Shown here: in pieces, positions 28,585-36,448 of the stretch
Numbering within the stretch: the stretch's first letter is position 1
How the letters are laid out: every line of letters begins with the position of its first letter
NCBI GenBank assembly: GCA_013290125.1
Contig: JABCYQ010000009.1
Coordinates: 1 to 64,000, forward strand
Reading direction: 5' to 3'
DNA length: 64,000 nucleotides
Source: Vulcanimicrobiota bacterium
Lineage (GTDB): Bacteria; Vulcanimicrobiota; Vulcanimicrobiia; Eremiobacterales; Eremiobacteraceae
Position numbers and translations under genes: made by a program
The notes under the pieces: model-generated
What the model saw: only the letters and a program-made list of their open reading frames with translations
Database searches by the model: none
Told to the model about the DNA's origin: nothing

Positions 28585-28938
28585 TTAGGGCTGCAAGCCC
28601 TTCGAGACTTGCGCGCGCCAGCGGCCGACCGCAGCGCGCAGCGCATCGGCTTGCGCCCGAGTTTCGCCAGTGATCTCAATGCCAACATGACACTCAGTGC
28701 CGCGGCCTGTCGGCGTGCTCCAGCGCACGATCCCTTTGTATGGTTGCGGGAAAATAGCGGCCACCGTGAAGCCTTGAGTCACCCCGACCTCGAGCGGCAT
28801 CGGACTAGTCACGCCCATGCCGGACTCGCAGATGTCGCTCGTCGCGGCTGTCGTGATCTTCTCGCCCTTCGCGTCGAATACGACGACGTCCAACGTGACG
28901 CGCACGCGCTCCCAGCGGCGGCGTGTGATCATCGCCAA
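28585..28938 (-). CDS. PilZ-domain protein, putative c-di-GMP receptor
   Basis: 117 residues, a single PilZ domain. The N-terminal RRRWERVRV supplies the RxxxR motif and TSDICESGMGV the [D/N]xSxxG-like motif (here D-I-C-E-S-G-M-G, so the serine position is displaced). It probably binds cyclic di-GMP. No partner domain or adjacent flagellar or cellulose gene. The PAS-GGDEF-EAL protein 8 kb away is the only c-di-GMP enzyme in the window. Confidence 0.72.
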   Translation of the reverse strand: MAMITRRRWERVRVTLDVVVFDAKGEKITTAATSDICESGMGVTSPMPLEVGVTQGFTVAAIFPQPYKGIVRWSTPTGRGTECHVGIEITGETRAQADALRAAVGRWRAQVSKGLQP

Positions 28939-28995
28939 ACCTCATATGCCGTCGTCACTGCGGCTACAATGCGACGCGCGCGCGGGGGTTCCCGC

Positions 28996-29019
28996 CCCGC
29001 CGGCGAAGTGACCGGCGGG
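28996..29019. repeat. GC-rich hairpin in the leader of the S41 protease gene
   Basis: Perfect 8-bp stem CCCGCCGG (28996-29003) and CCGGCGGG (29012-29019) with the loop CGAAGTGA, 15 nt before the GTG of the protease gene. It could hide the initiation region or simply be GC-rich chance. It differs from the convergent-gap repeat family. Confidence 0.5.
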
Positions 29020-29033
29020 AGATCTACAGCCGC

Positions 29034-30002
29034 GTGAACTGGGAACTTTCGGCAGTACCATACTGGCCGATCCACCGGCGCCGGATCGCGCGCAGGCGTG
29101 CGATTGCCTGCGCCATCGCAGCGGCGATTGTCGTGCCGCTCCTCCTGGTGCGGGCGCAGTTGCAAGCCGAACCGGTCGGTCGGCGCGTTTTTGACGCGGT
29201 CACGGCCACAGTGACCGATCGCTACGTCGACCCAGCCTTCCACGGAATCCAGTGGGCCAAGCTCGTCGCGTACTATCGACCGCTCGTCGAAGCGGCGCCC
29301 ACTACTGCCGCGCGCTACGCACTTTTGCGCGCGATGCTCGCGCAGCTCGGCGACAGCCACACGGCGGTCTATTCGCCGGCGGATCTCCGCTCGGACGAAC
29401 TCGAATCGCGAACGCCTACGATCACATGGCGAGATCTCACGCCGCGCGTCGGCTACGTCCGCATCGCGTCGTTTCCCGACAGTTTGTCGACCGCGATCGG
29501 GTGGGCGCTTGAAATCGAAGGACGAAGGCCCGCGATCATTCTCGATCTGCGCGGCAATCCCGGCGGGCAAGTGTCGTCCGTCGATGCCGCGGCGGGTGCG
29601 TTTCTTCCGTCGGGTGCGCTGATCTCGACTGCGACCGGCCGCTGGCCGGCGTTTGAATCCTACAAATTCACAGCCGACACAAGCGCGGGAACAGAGTATC
29701 GCGGAAACCTCGTCGTTCTCGTGGACTCGATGACGTCGAGCGGAGCTGAGACGCTTGCGCGCGCTCTGCAATTCTATCGGCGGGCAACGATCGTCGGCAC
29801 GCGCACGGCGGGCAAGGTCATGGGTGTCGATGCCGAGATTCCGCTCGCCGACGGCGGGCTGCTGCGCGTGGCCACGATGAACATCTGCGGACCGGACGGG
29901 CGCCCGCTCGAGCGGCGCGGCGTTTTCCCGGACGATGTCGCGAACGGCGATTCGGCCCAGCTCCGAACGGCCCTGAAGCTCCTCAGCCGCGCGCGGTCGT
30001 AG
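29034..30002 (+). CDS. S41 family (C-terminal-processing-like) serine protease
   Basis: 322 residues with an N-terminal membrane anchor or uncleaved signal (about 26-41) and a periplasmic S41 domain. The oxyanion and strand motif is DLRGNPGGQV. The catalytic serine is in SMTSSGAETLARAL and the lysine in TAGKVMG, four turns downstream as in Ctp/Tsp peptidases. The PDZ domain normally placed before the catalytic core appears to be missing; the protein goes from the helical N-domain straight to PTITWRDL. Its 3' end overlaps the convergent downstream gene by 20 nt. Substrate unknown. Confidence 0.85.
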   Translation: MNWELSAVPYWPIHRRRIARRRAIACAIAAAIVVPLLLVRAQLQAEPVGRRVFDAVTATVTDRYVDPAFHGIQWAKLVAYYRPLVEAAPTTAARYALLRAMLAQLGDSHTAVYSPADLRSDELESRTPTITWRDLTPRVGYVRIASFPDSLSTAIGWALEIEGRRPAIILDLRGNPGGQVSSVDAAAGAFLPSGALISTATGRWPAFESYKFTADTSAGTEYRGNLVVLVDSMTSSGAETLARALQFYRRATIVGTRTAGKVMGVDAEIPLADGGLLRVATMNICGPDGRPLERRGVFPDDVANGDSAQLRTALKLLSRARS

Positions 30003-30363
30003 AGCGAGGATCCGCGAGCAAAGTTCGAAGCTCGTCGGCCAAGCCATCTTCTTCGATGATCTCCGATTCCGGCGCCGCGGCATGCGTGCGTGCGCGTTCA
30101 TTGGGCGCGACGCCGACGAGCAGCACATCCATATTGCGCGTGTTGAAGCCTTCGTTGATATAGCGTGCGGCCTCGCGGCCGTGCGAAGGCAGCTTCGCGC
30201 ACGAGATCACAACGATGTCGGGCCGATGCAGCGCAAGCGCTTCAAAGAACAACGGCCAACGCGGCTCTGCCTCGGCGAATTCCGGGTAGACGCCAGCGAC
30301 CAGAGCGCGGTGTTCGGCGCATCCGGGGTCGGTGTCGAACTGCAGCAAGACGACGCGTGTCAT
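29983..30363 (-). CDS. Unknown small Rossmann-like protein, 126 residues
   Basis: Starts at the ATG at 30363, 56 nt from the divergent pccB. It alternates beta strands and helices ([26 protein letters not shown]), as in receiver or flavodoxin-like folds, but lacks clear catalytic signatures. The receiver phosphorylation aspartate and the B12-binding DxHxxG motif are not seen. The 3' end overlaps the S41 protease gene by 20 nt in antisense. Soluble. Function unknown. Confidence 0.6.
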   Translation of the reverse strand: MTRVVLLQFDTDPGCAEHRALVAGVYPEFAEAEPRWPLFFEALALHRPDIVVISCAKLPSHGREAARYINEGFNTRNMDVLLVGVAPNERARTHAAAPESEIIEEDGLADELRTLLADPRSTTARG

Positions 30364-30419
30364 GCGCGCAGGTTCGCTCGGCGGGTAGCCGCGCCCCTGG
30401 CGAGGAACACCCCGCGTCG

Positions 30420-31970
30420 ATGAATCACGACGCGAAGATGGATCTTCTCGCGCGTAAACGCGCGGAAGCGGCGGCACCCGCCGGGCAAGCCTCGATAGAA
30501 CGCCAGCACGGCCGCGGCAAGCTGACGGCACGCGAGCGCATCGACGCTCTTCTCGACCCAGGAACCTTCGTCGAAACCGACGCTTTTGCCGTGCACCGGT
30601 CCGACGCGTATGGCCTCGGCGACGTGAAGTTCATCGGCGACGGTGTCATCACGGGTCACGGCGCGATCGACGGCCGGCGCGTCTGCATCTTCTCGCAGGA
30701 CTTCACCGTCATGGGCGGATCGCTCGGCGAAGTCTACGCCGAGAAGATCTGCAAGATCATGGATCTCGCGCTCAAGGTCGGCTGTCCGATGATCGGCATC
30801 AACGATTCGGGCGGCGCGCGCATCCAGGAAGGCGTCGTCAGCCTCGGCGGTTACGCCGAGATCTTCTGGCGCAATGTCCAGTCATCGGGAGTCATCCCGC
30901 AGATCTCGCTGATCGCGGGTCCATGCGCGGGCGGAGCCGTCTACAGTCCCGCCATCACCGACTTCATCTTGATGGTAGACAAGATCTCGCAGATGTTCAT
31001 CACCGGCCCCGAGATCATCAAGACGGTGACGGGAGAGGACGTGACGTTCGAGGAGCTCGGCGGCGCGCTCACGCACAATTCGAAAAGCGGTGTCGCGCAG
31101 TTCCTCTGCGCCGACGAAGCGGATGCCTTCGAACAGATCCGCCAACTGCTCTCGTTTCTGCCGCAGAACAATCTCGACGACCCGCCGCTTGCGCAAACCG
31201 GCGACGACCCGGATCGGCGCGACCCGGGCCTCGTCGACGTGATCCCAGCCGAACCCAACATCCCGTACGACATGACCGATATCATCCATCGCGTCGTGGA
31301 CGACGGCGAATTCTTGGAAGTGCAGCCGCTCTACGGCGGTTCACTCGTCGTCGGCTTCGCGCGCCTCGGCGGCCGCAGCGTCGGTATCGTCGCGAACCAG
31401 CCAAAAGTGCTGGCCGGCGTTCTCGACATCGCGTCGTCGATAAAGGGCGCTCGCTTCGTGCGGTTCTGCGACGCCTTCAATATCCCGATCGTCGTGTTCG
31501 TGGACGTGCCCGGTTTTCTGCCGGGCGCGGCCCAAGAATTCGGCGGCATCATCAAACACGGCGCCAAACTGCTCTATGCGTTTGCGGAAGCGACCGTGCC
31601 GAAACTCACCGTCATCACGCGCAAGGCATACGGCGGCGCGTACGACGTCATGTGCAGCAAGCACATCCGCGCGGATTTCAACGTCGCGTGGCCCACGGCC
31701 GAGATCGCCGTCATGGGACCGCAAGGCGCGGTCAAGATCGTTTTCCGCGACGAGATCGCAAAGGCGTCCGATCCTGCCGCGCGCGCGACGCAGCTCGTCG
31801 ACGAGTACGTCGAGCGATTCGCCAATCCGTACATCGCCGCAGAACGCGGATACTTGGACGACGTCATCGATCCCGCAGAGACGCGGCCGCGACTTATCGG
31901 CGCGCTGGAGATGTTGCGGACCAAACGCGTCGCACGCCCGGCGCGTCGCCACGGGAATATTCCATTGTGA
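30420..31970 (+). CDS. pccB: Propionyl-CoA carboxylase beta subunit
   Basis: Carboxyltransferase half of an acyl-CoA carboxylase. Start at the ATG at 30420 gives 516 residues, the PccB norm. Motifs: [51 protein letters not shown] and, in the C half, [10 protein letters not shown] and [12 protein letters not shown]. The last two favour PccB/methylmalonyl-CoA-type enzymes over MccB. Followed by a short epsilon-like gene and pccA. With mutase and epimerase nearby it forms the propionyl-CoA to succinyl-CoA route. The open frame upstream of 30420 is antisense to the previous gene. Confidence 0.94.
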   Translation: MNHDAKMDLLARKRAEAAAPAGQASIERQHGRGKLTARERIDALLDPGTFVETDAFAVHRSDAYGLGDVKFIGDGVITGHGAIDGRRVCIFSQDFTVMGGSLGEVYAEKICKIMDLALKVGCPMIGINDSGGARIQEGVVSLGGYAEIFWRNVQSSGVIPQISLIAGPCAGGAVYSPAITDFILMVDKISQMFITGPEIIKTVTGEDVTFEELGGALTHNSKSGVAQFLCADEADAFEQIRQLLSFLPQNNLDDPPLAQTGDDPDRRDPGLVDVIPAEPNIPYDMTDIIHRVVDDGEFLEVQPLYGGSLVVGFARLGGRSVGIVANQPKVLAGVLDIASSIKGARFVRFCDAFNIPIVVFVDVPGFLPGAAQEFGGIIKHGAKLLYAFAEATVPKLTVITRKAYGGAYDVMCSKHIRADFNVAWPTAEIAVMGPQGAVKIVFRDEIAKASDPAARATQLVDEYVERFANPYIAAERGYLDDVIDPAETRPRLIGALEMLRTKRVARPARRHGNIPL

Positions 31971-32131
31971 CGAACCGCATCGACGTGCCACGTTCCGCTT
32001 CGGCGCCCGAAGCCGCGGCGATCCGGCTTGCGATAGAGACCTTGCTCAAACGCGCACCCGCCGGTGAAGCGCGACGATCGCGATGGGAATCTGCGGCACG
32101 GCGCGAGGCGCTTGACGATCGTGTCCATTAA
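31967..32131 (+). CDS. Small acyl-CoA carboxylase epsilon-like subunit, 54 residues
   Basis: A GTG overlaps the pccB stop (GTGA) and opens a 54-codon frame that ends 11 nt inside pccA. The sequence ([17 protein letters not shown], then [14 protein letters not shown]) has a predicted helix followed by an S-x-W-x-x-A-x-R motif, the pattern of acyl-CoA carboxylase epsilon subunits (AccE/PccE), which stabilise the alpha-beta complex in actinobacteria. Position between beta and alpha genes fits the role. Very short, so the assignment rests on motif and context. Confidence 0.62.
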   Translation: MTNRIDVPRSASAPEAAAIRLAIETLLKRAPAGEARRSRWESAARREALDDRVH

Positions 32132-33914
32132 GAAAATACTGATCGCGAACCGCGGCGAAATCGCGATCCGCGTCATGCGCGCGTGCCGCGAACTCGGGAT
32201 AGCAAGCGTCGCGGTCTATTCCGAGCCCGATCGCTTCTCCGCGCACGTCACGGCGGCCGATGAGGCGATGTTCATCGGACCGGCCGCAGCTGCGCAATCG
32301 TACCTCGACGTCGAGAAGATCCTCACGGCCGCCGCACGCACCGGCTGCGACGCCGTTCACCCCGGCTACGGATTCCTTGCCGAGAACGCAAGCTTTGCGG
32401 CGCGCTGCGCGGAGGCGGGCCTCTGCTTCGTCGGTCCGTCGGCCACCGCGATCAAGCGGATGGGCGATAAGATCTCGGCGCGCGCGGTCGCGCACGAAGC
32501 GGGCGTTCCCGTCGTTCCCGGTACGATCGAGCCCGTGGCCGGCCCCGATGCCGTACGCGATTGGGCGGAGCACGTCGGCTATCCCATAGCGATAAAAGCC
32601 TCCGCCGGCGGGGGCGGCAAAGGCTTGAAGATCGCTCGCGGACCGGGCGACGTGGACGCGGCCTTCTCGCTTGCGAGCAAAGAGGCCGTCGCCTATTTCG
32701 GCGACGGCACTTTGTATGTCGAACGCTATCTCGAGCGCCCGAAACACGTCGAGGTCCAAGTGCTGGGCGACAAGCACGGCAACGTCGTCCACCTCGGCGA
32801 GCGCGACTGCTCGCTGCAGCGCCGCCATCAGAAGGTGGTCGAAGAAACGCCGGCGCGCATTTTACCGACAGTCCGGCAGAAGCTGCAGGCTGCCGCCGTC
32901 AAGCTCGGCGCCGCGATCGGATACGACAGCGCGGGCACGATCGAGTGCCTGGTGGAGGGCGACGAGTTCTTCTTTCTCGAGATGAACACGCGCATCCAAG
33001 TCGAGCACACCATCACCGAGATGACGTACGGCGTGGACCTCGTCAAAGCGCAGATCCGCATCGCCGCGGGGGAGCCGCTCTGGTTCACGCAAGGTCAACT
33101 CACGCCGCGCGGCCATGCCATCGAAGTTCGCGTCAACGCCGAGACGCCGACCGCCGATTTTCGGCCTTGCCCGGGCACGATAACCCGATATATCGAACCG
33201 GGCGGGCCCGGCGTGCGCGTCGATTCCGGCGTCTTCAAAGGTTGGACGATTCCCGAATCGTACGATTCTCTGCTCGCAAAACTCGTCGTCTTAGGTCAGG
33301 ACCGGCCGGAAGCGATCGCGCGCCTGCGTCGAGCGATCGGCGAATTCCGCATCGAGGGAGTAGACACGACACTTCCGTTTGTCGCGTTGCTGCTTGATGA
33401 TGATGAATTCAAACGCGGCGACTACGCCACGCCGACGATCGAGCGCTTCATGCGCGAGCGCGGCAACGCGGTCGCCGCGGCGTATGCGGATGGCGCAGCC
33501 GAAAATGATGGCTTGCTGCAAACCGCTGAAAGTGGACCGCCGACCGAAATCGCGGTCGAAGTGGACGACAAGCGCTTCGCGGTACGAGTGTTCGGTCTGG
33601 CCGACACGGCAGCAGCGAAAAGATCGCAGGTCCCGGCGCGGCGATCGTCGGCCCACGACGCACGTTCGAAAGCGCGATCGGCCGACGGCGAGCATGTGAT
33701 CTCGCCGATGCACGGCATCATCGCTCAGCTGCGAGTAGCCGCCGGCGATACGGTGGCAGAGAACCAAGTCGTCGCGATCGTCGAGGCGATGAAGATGATG
33801 AACGAGATCGTCTCGCCGCGCGCGGGCAAAGTCGGATCCGTCGACGTGAAGATCGGCGAGACGATCGAGAGCGGAGCACCGATCGTCTCGTTCGACGGAA
33901 AGACGGGAGCCTAG
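32121..33914 (+). CDS. pccA: Propionyl-CoA carboxylase, biotin carboxylase/BCCP subunit
   Basis: Biotin carboxylase with carrier domain. Order: ILIANRGEIAIRVMRAC, ATP-grasp with GGGGKGLKIA, MNTRIQVEHTITE, then a short linker and a C-terminal biotinyl domain with the lysine in VEAMKMMNE. About 597 residues from the GTG at 32121. The linker is shorter than in MccA. The start overlaps the epsilon-like gene and the end overlaps the convergent DUF1761 gene by 4 nt. Substrate propionyl-CoA by context. Confidence 0.92.
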   Translation: MSIKKILIANRGEIAIRVMRACRELGIASVAVYSEPDRFSAHVTAADEAMFIGPAAAAQSYLDVEKILTAAARTGCDAVHPGYGFLAENASFAARCAEAGLCFVGPSATAIKRMGDKISARAVAHEAGVPVVPGTIEPVAGPDAVRDWAEHVGYPIAIKASAGGGGKGLKIARGPGDVDAAFSLASKEAVAYFGDGTLYVERYLERPKHVEVQVLGDKHGNVVHLGERDCSLQRRHQKVVEETPARILPTVRQKLQAAAVKLGAAIGYDSAGTIECLVEGDEFFFLEMNTRIQVEHTITEMTYGVDLVKAQIRIAAGEPLWFTQGQLTPRGHAIEVRVNAETPTADFRPCPGTITRYIEPGGPGVRVDSGVFKGWTIPESYDSLLAKLVVLGQDRPEAIARLRRAIGEFRIEGVDTTLPFVALLLDDDEFKRGDYATPTIERFMRERGNAVAAAYADGAAENDGLLQTAESGPPTEIAVEVDDKRFAVRVFGLADTAAAKRSQVPARRSSAHDARSKARSADGEHVISPMHGIIAQLRVAAGDTVAENQVVAIVEAMKMMNEIVSPRAGKVGSVDVKIGETIESGAPIVSFDGKTGA

Positions 33915-34315
33915 GCCTTCGCGCGCCACCCGCCGACGATCGCGCTCGCGATCACTTGGCCGACGATGACATACGCCGAATCAAACGCCCACAGGCCGAT
34001 CGAGCGCTGTTCGAAGAGCGACGTCGTCAGGACCGTGCTCGCATAGAACACGATGCACATGAAGATCGCGAATTGTACGCCGTCGCCGGCGCTTGATTCT
34101 TTTGATTTCCCAAGCGCTATCGCTGCGCCGTAACTGAACAGCCATCCCATCAAGAACGCGCAGACATACGGTACGAGCGCTGGTGCGGCCTGAGCCTTCG
34201 TCAATCCGGTCAGCGCCAGCCACTGATTGCTGAAGACGGTGAAGTAGATCCCGCCCCATGCGAAATACGCGATGGCCGCGACGAACACCGCAAGATGATT
34301 GATGCGATTTGTCAT
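33911..34315 (-). CDS. DUF1761-family membrane protein
   Basis: About 134 residues from the ATG at 34315, with four hydrophobic spans: LAVFVAAIAYFAWGGIYF, VPYVCAFLMGWLFSY, FAIFMCIVFYASTVL and FDSAYVIVGQVIASAIVGGW. The first-span FAWGGIYF and the final GG-W match the DUF1761 pattern. Role unknown. Divergent from the methylmalonyl-CoA mutase gene. A longer start at 34348 would overlap the mutase leader. Confidence 0.75.
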   Translation of the reverse strand: MTNRINHLAVFVAAIAYFAWGGIYFTVFSNQWLALTGLTKAQAAPALVPYVCAFLMGWLFSYGAAIALGKSKESSAGDGVQFAIFMCIVFYASTVLTTSLFEQRSIGLWAFDSAYVIVGQVIASAIVGGWRAKA

Positions 34316-34395
34316 GCTACCTTCCAATGCGAAGAAGACGCCGAACAAGAGCGTTCCGCGAAGGCCGATTCTTCTTCGGGCCGAACGTCCCCCGC

Positions 34396-35991
34396 ATGAA
34401 ACGGCGCGTGACTGAAAGCGGCATCGATATCAAACCATACTACGAGCTCGAAGATGTAGCGGATCTTGATCTCGAGCGCCAATCGCCGCCCGGCGACTAT
34501 CCGTTCACGCGCGGAATCCAAAACGATATGTATCGCGGACGGCTGTGGACCATGCGCCAGTACGCCGGCTTCGCATCCGCCAAGGAGTCGAACGAACGCT
34601 ATCGCTATCTGCGGGCGCGCGGTCAGACCGGACTCTCAGTCGCGTTCGATCTTCCCACGCAGATGGGCATGGATTCGGATTCGCCTCGCGCGCTCGGAGA
34701 AGTCGGACGGACGGGCGTCGCCATCTGCACCGTCGACGACATGGCCGCGCTGTTCGACGGCATCGCGCTCGACGAAGTCAGCGTCTCCATGACCATCAAC
34801 GCGCCTGCGGCAGTGATCCTGGCGTTCTACCTCGCGGTGGCGAAACGGCGCAGCATCCCGTTCGCAAAGCTATCCGGAACGTCACAGAACGACATCCTCA
34901 AAGAATATGCCGCGCGCGGCACCTATATCTATCCGCCAGGGCCGTCCATGCGGCTCGTCACGGACCTCATGCGCTATTGCGCGTCGGACGTTCCGGGTTG
35001 GAACACGATCAGCGTGAGCGGCTATCACATCCGCGAAGCTGGTGCCACTGCCGCGCAAGAGCTCGCCTTCACGCTTGCCAACGCGCGCGCATATCTCCGC
35101 GCCGCTGTGGACAGCGGACTTCCGGCGGATACGATCGCGCCGCGCATGTCCTTTTTCTGGAATGCACACAACAATTTCTTCGAGGAAGTCGCAAAGTTCC
35201 GCGCCGCGCGCACGCTCTGGGCGCAGATCGTACGCGACGACTTCGCGGCTGCATCTCCGAAATCGTGGCTCATGCGCTTCCACACGCAGACCGGCGGATC
35301 CACGCTCGCGGCGCAGGAACCGGACAACAACGTCGTGCGCGTCGCGCTGCAGGCGCTCGCCGCTGTCCTCGGGGGCACGCAATCGCTCCATACGAACGGC
35401 AAAGATGAAGCGCTGGGATTGCCGACGCGAGCGTCGGCTAAACTTGCGCTGCGCACGCAGCAGATCATCGCGCACGAGAGCCACGTGACCGACACGGCGG
35501 ATCCGTTGGGCGGTTCCTACTACGTCGAACGCATGACAGCGGATATCGCGGCGGCTGCGTCATCGATCATGTCAGAGGTAGAGAAACGCGGCGGCGCCGT
35601 GGCTGCGATCGAGAGCGGTTGGGTCCAAGCACAGATCGCGGACAGCGCCTATCGCGCGCAGCGGCGCGTCGAAGCCGGCGAAGACCAGATCGTGGGCGTC
35701 AACGCGTTCGTCGATCCGGATGTCTCAAGTCCGAGCGGAGCAACTGAAGTACAGCGAATCGACCCCGCCTTTGAACGCGCGCAGCACGATGCGCTCGCAG
35801 CATTCCGCGCGCGGCGAAACGGACAGCTCGTCTCCGAGCGGCTCGCCGAGATCAAGCGCGCCGCCGCTTCCGGCGCACCGCTCATGCCGGCGTTCATCTC
35901 GTCGGTCGACGACTGCTGCACGCTCGGTGAGATATGCGACGCTCTCCGGGAGATCTTCTCGGCGCATCACCCAGCGGCGGACGTCCGATGA
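34396..35991 (+). CDS. Methylmalonyl-CoA mutase, catalytic (large) subunit without B12 domain
   Basis: Isomerises (R)-methylmalonyl-CoA to succinyl-CoA. TIM-barrel catalytic domain: PFTRGIQNDMYRGRLWTMRQYAGF, LSVAFDLPTQMGMDSD, KLSGTSQNDILKEY and HTQTGGSTLAAQEPDNN. Start at the ATG at 34396 gives 531 residues; a longer reading to 34309 adds a basic extension. The C-terminus stops before any DxHxxG cobalamin-binding domain, so a separate B12-binding subunit must be encoded elsewhere. The stop overlaps the epimerase ATG. Confidence 0.93.
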   Translation: MKRRVTESGIDIKPYYELEDVADLDLERQSPPGDYPFTRGIQNDMYRGRLWTMRQYAGFASAKESNERYRYLRARGQTGLSVAFDLPTQMGMDSDSPRALGEVGRTGVAICTVDDMAALFDGIALDEVSVSMTINAPAAVILAFYLAVAKRRSIPFAKLSGTSQNDILKEYAARGTYIYPPGPSMRLVTDLMRYCASDVPGWNTISVSGYHIREAGATAAQELAFTLANARAYLRAAVDSGLPADTIAPRMSFFWNAHNNFFEEVAKFRAARTLWAQIVRDDFAAASPKSWLMRFHTQTGGSTLAAQEPDNNVVRVALQALAAVLGGTQSLHTNGKDEALGLPTRASAKLALRTQQIIAHESHVTDTADPLGGSYYVERMTADIAAAASSIMSEVEKRGGAVAAIESGWVQAQIADSAYRAQRRVEAGEDQIVGVNAFVDPDVSSPSGATEVQRIDPAFERAQHDALAAFRARRNGQLVSERLAEIKRAAASGAPLMPAFISSVDDCCTLGEICDALREIFSAHHPAADVR

Positions 35992-36395
35992 GCGGCCGCA
36001 CGCTCGATCACGTGGCGCTCGTCGTCGCAGACCTAAAGGAAGCAGAACAGCTGTATACCGTGCTTGGCTTCGATGTCCGCTACCGCGAGCGCGTCGCAGA
36101 CCAAGGAGTCGACATCGTCGGGATGTCCGCGGGCGATGAGACCATCGAATTGCTCAAACCGCTCGATCCGGCGTCGCCGCTCGAACGCTTTCGCGGCGAC
36201 CACAGGACGCGGCTGCATCATGTCGCGTACCGCGTAGCCGACATCGAGGTGGAACTGGCCCGTCTGAGCGACGCAGGCTTGCGGCTGATCGATCAGCATC
36301 CTAGGCGAGGCGCACACGGCAATCTCATCGCGTTCATCCACCCGAGTTCCACCGGCGGCACGCTCGTGGAGGTGTGTCAGCCGCCCGCGGACTAG
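35988..36395 (+). CDS. mce: Methylmalonyl-CoA epimerase
   Basis: Interconverts the (S) and (R) forms of methylmalonyl-CoA, linking propionyl-CoA carboxylase to the mutase. A VOC-fold dimer subunit of 135 residues with metal ligands at DHVALVV (His), RLHHVAYRV (His) and TLVEVCQ (Glu). ATG overlaps the mutase stop (ATGA). Confidence 0.93.
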   Translation: MSGRTLDHVALVVADLKEAEQLYTVLGFDVRYRERVADQGVDIVGMSAGDETIELLKPLDPASPLERFRGDHRTRLHHVAYRVADIEVELARLSDAGLRLIDQHPRRGAHGNLIAFIHPSSTGGTLVEVCQPPAD

Positions 36396-36448
36396 GCGCC
36401 CGGTCCCGTCCAGCCGATAATGAACACTGGGGTGCCAAGACGGAACGC

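Noticed and set aside
28996-29019. Eighth member of the convergent-gap palindrome family
   Set aside because: Its stem (CCCGCCGG) lacks the GGGCCGAC core and TGAAG flank, and it lies in a divergent gap.
29983-30363. B12-binding small subunit of the methylmalonyl-CoA mutase
   Set aside because: The alternating strand-helix pattern is suggestive, but the DxHxxG motif that holds cobalamin is missing and the gene is on the other strand.
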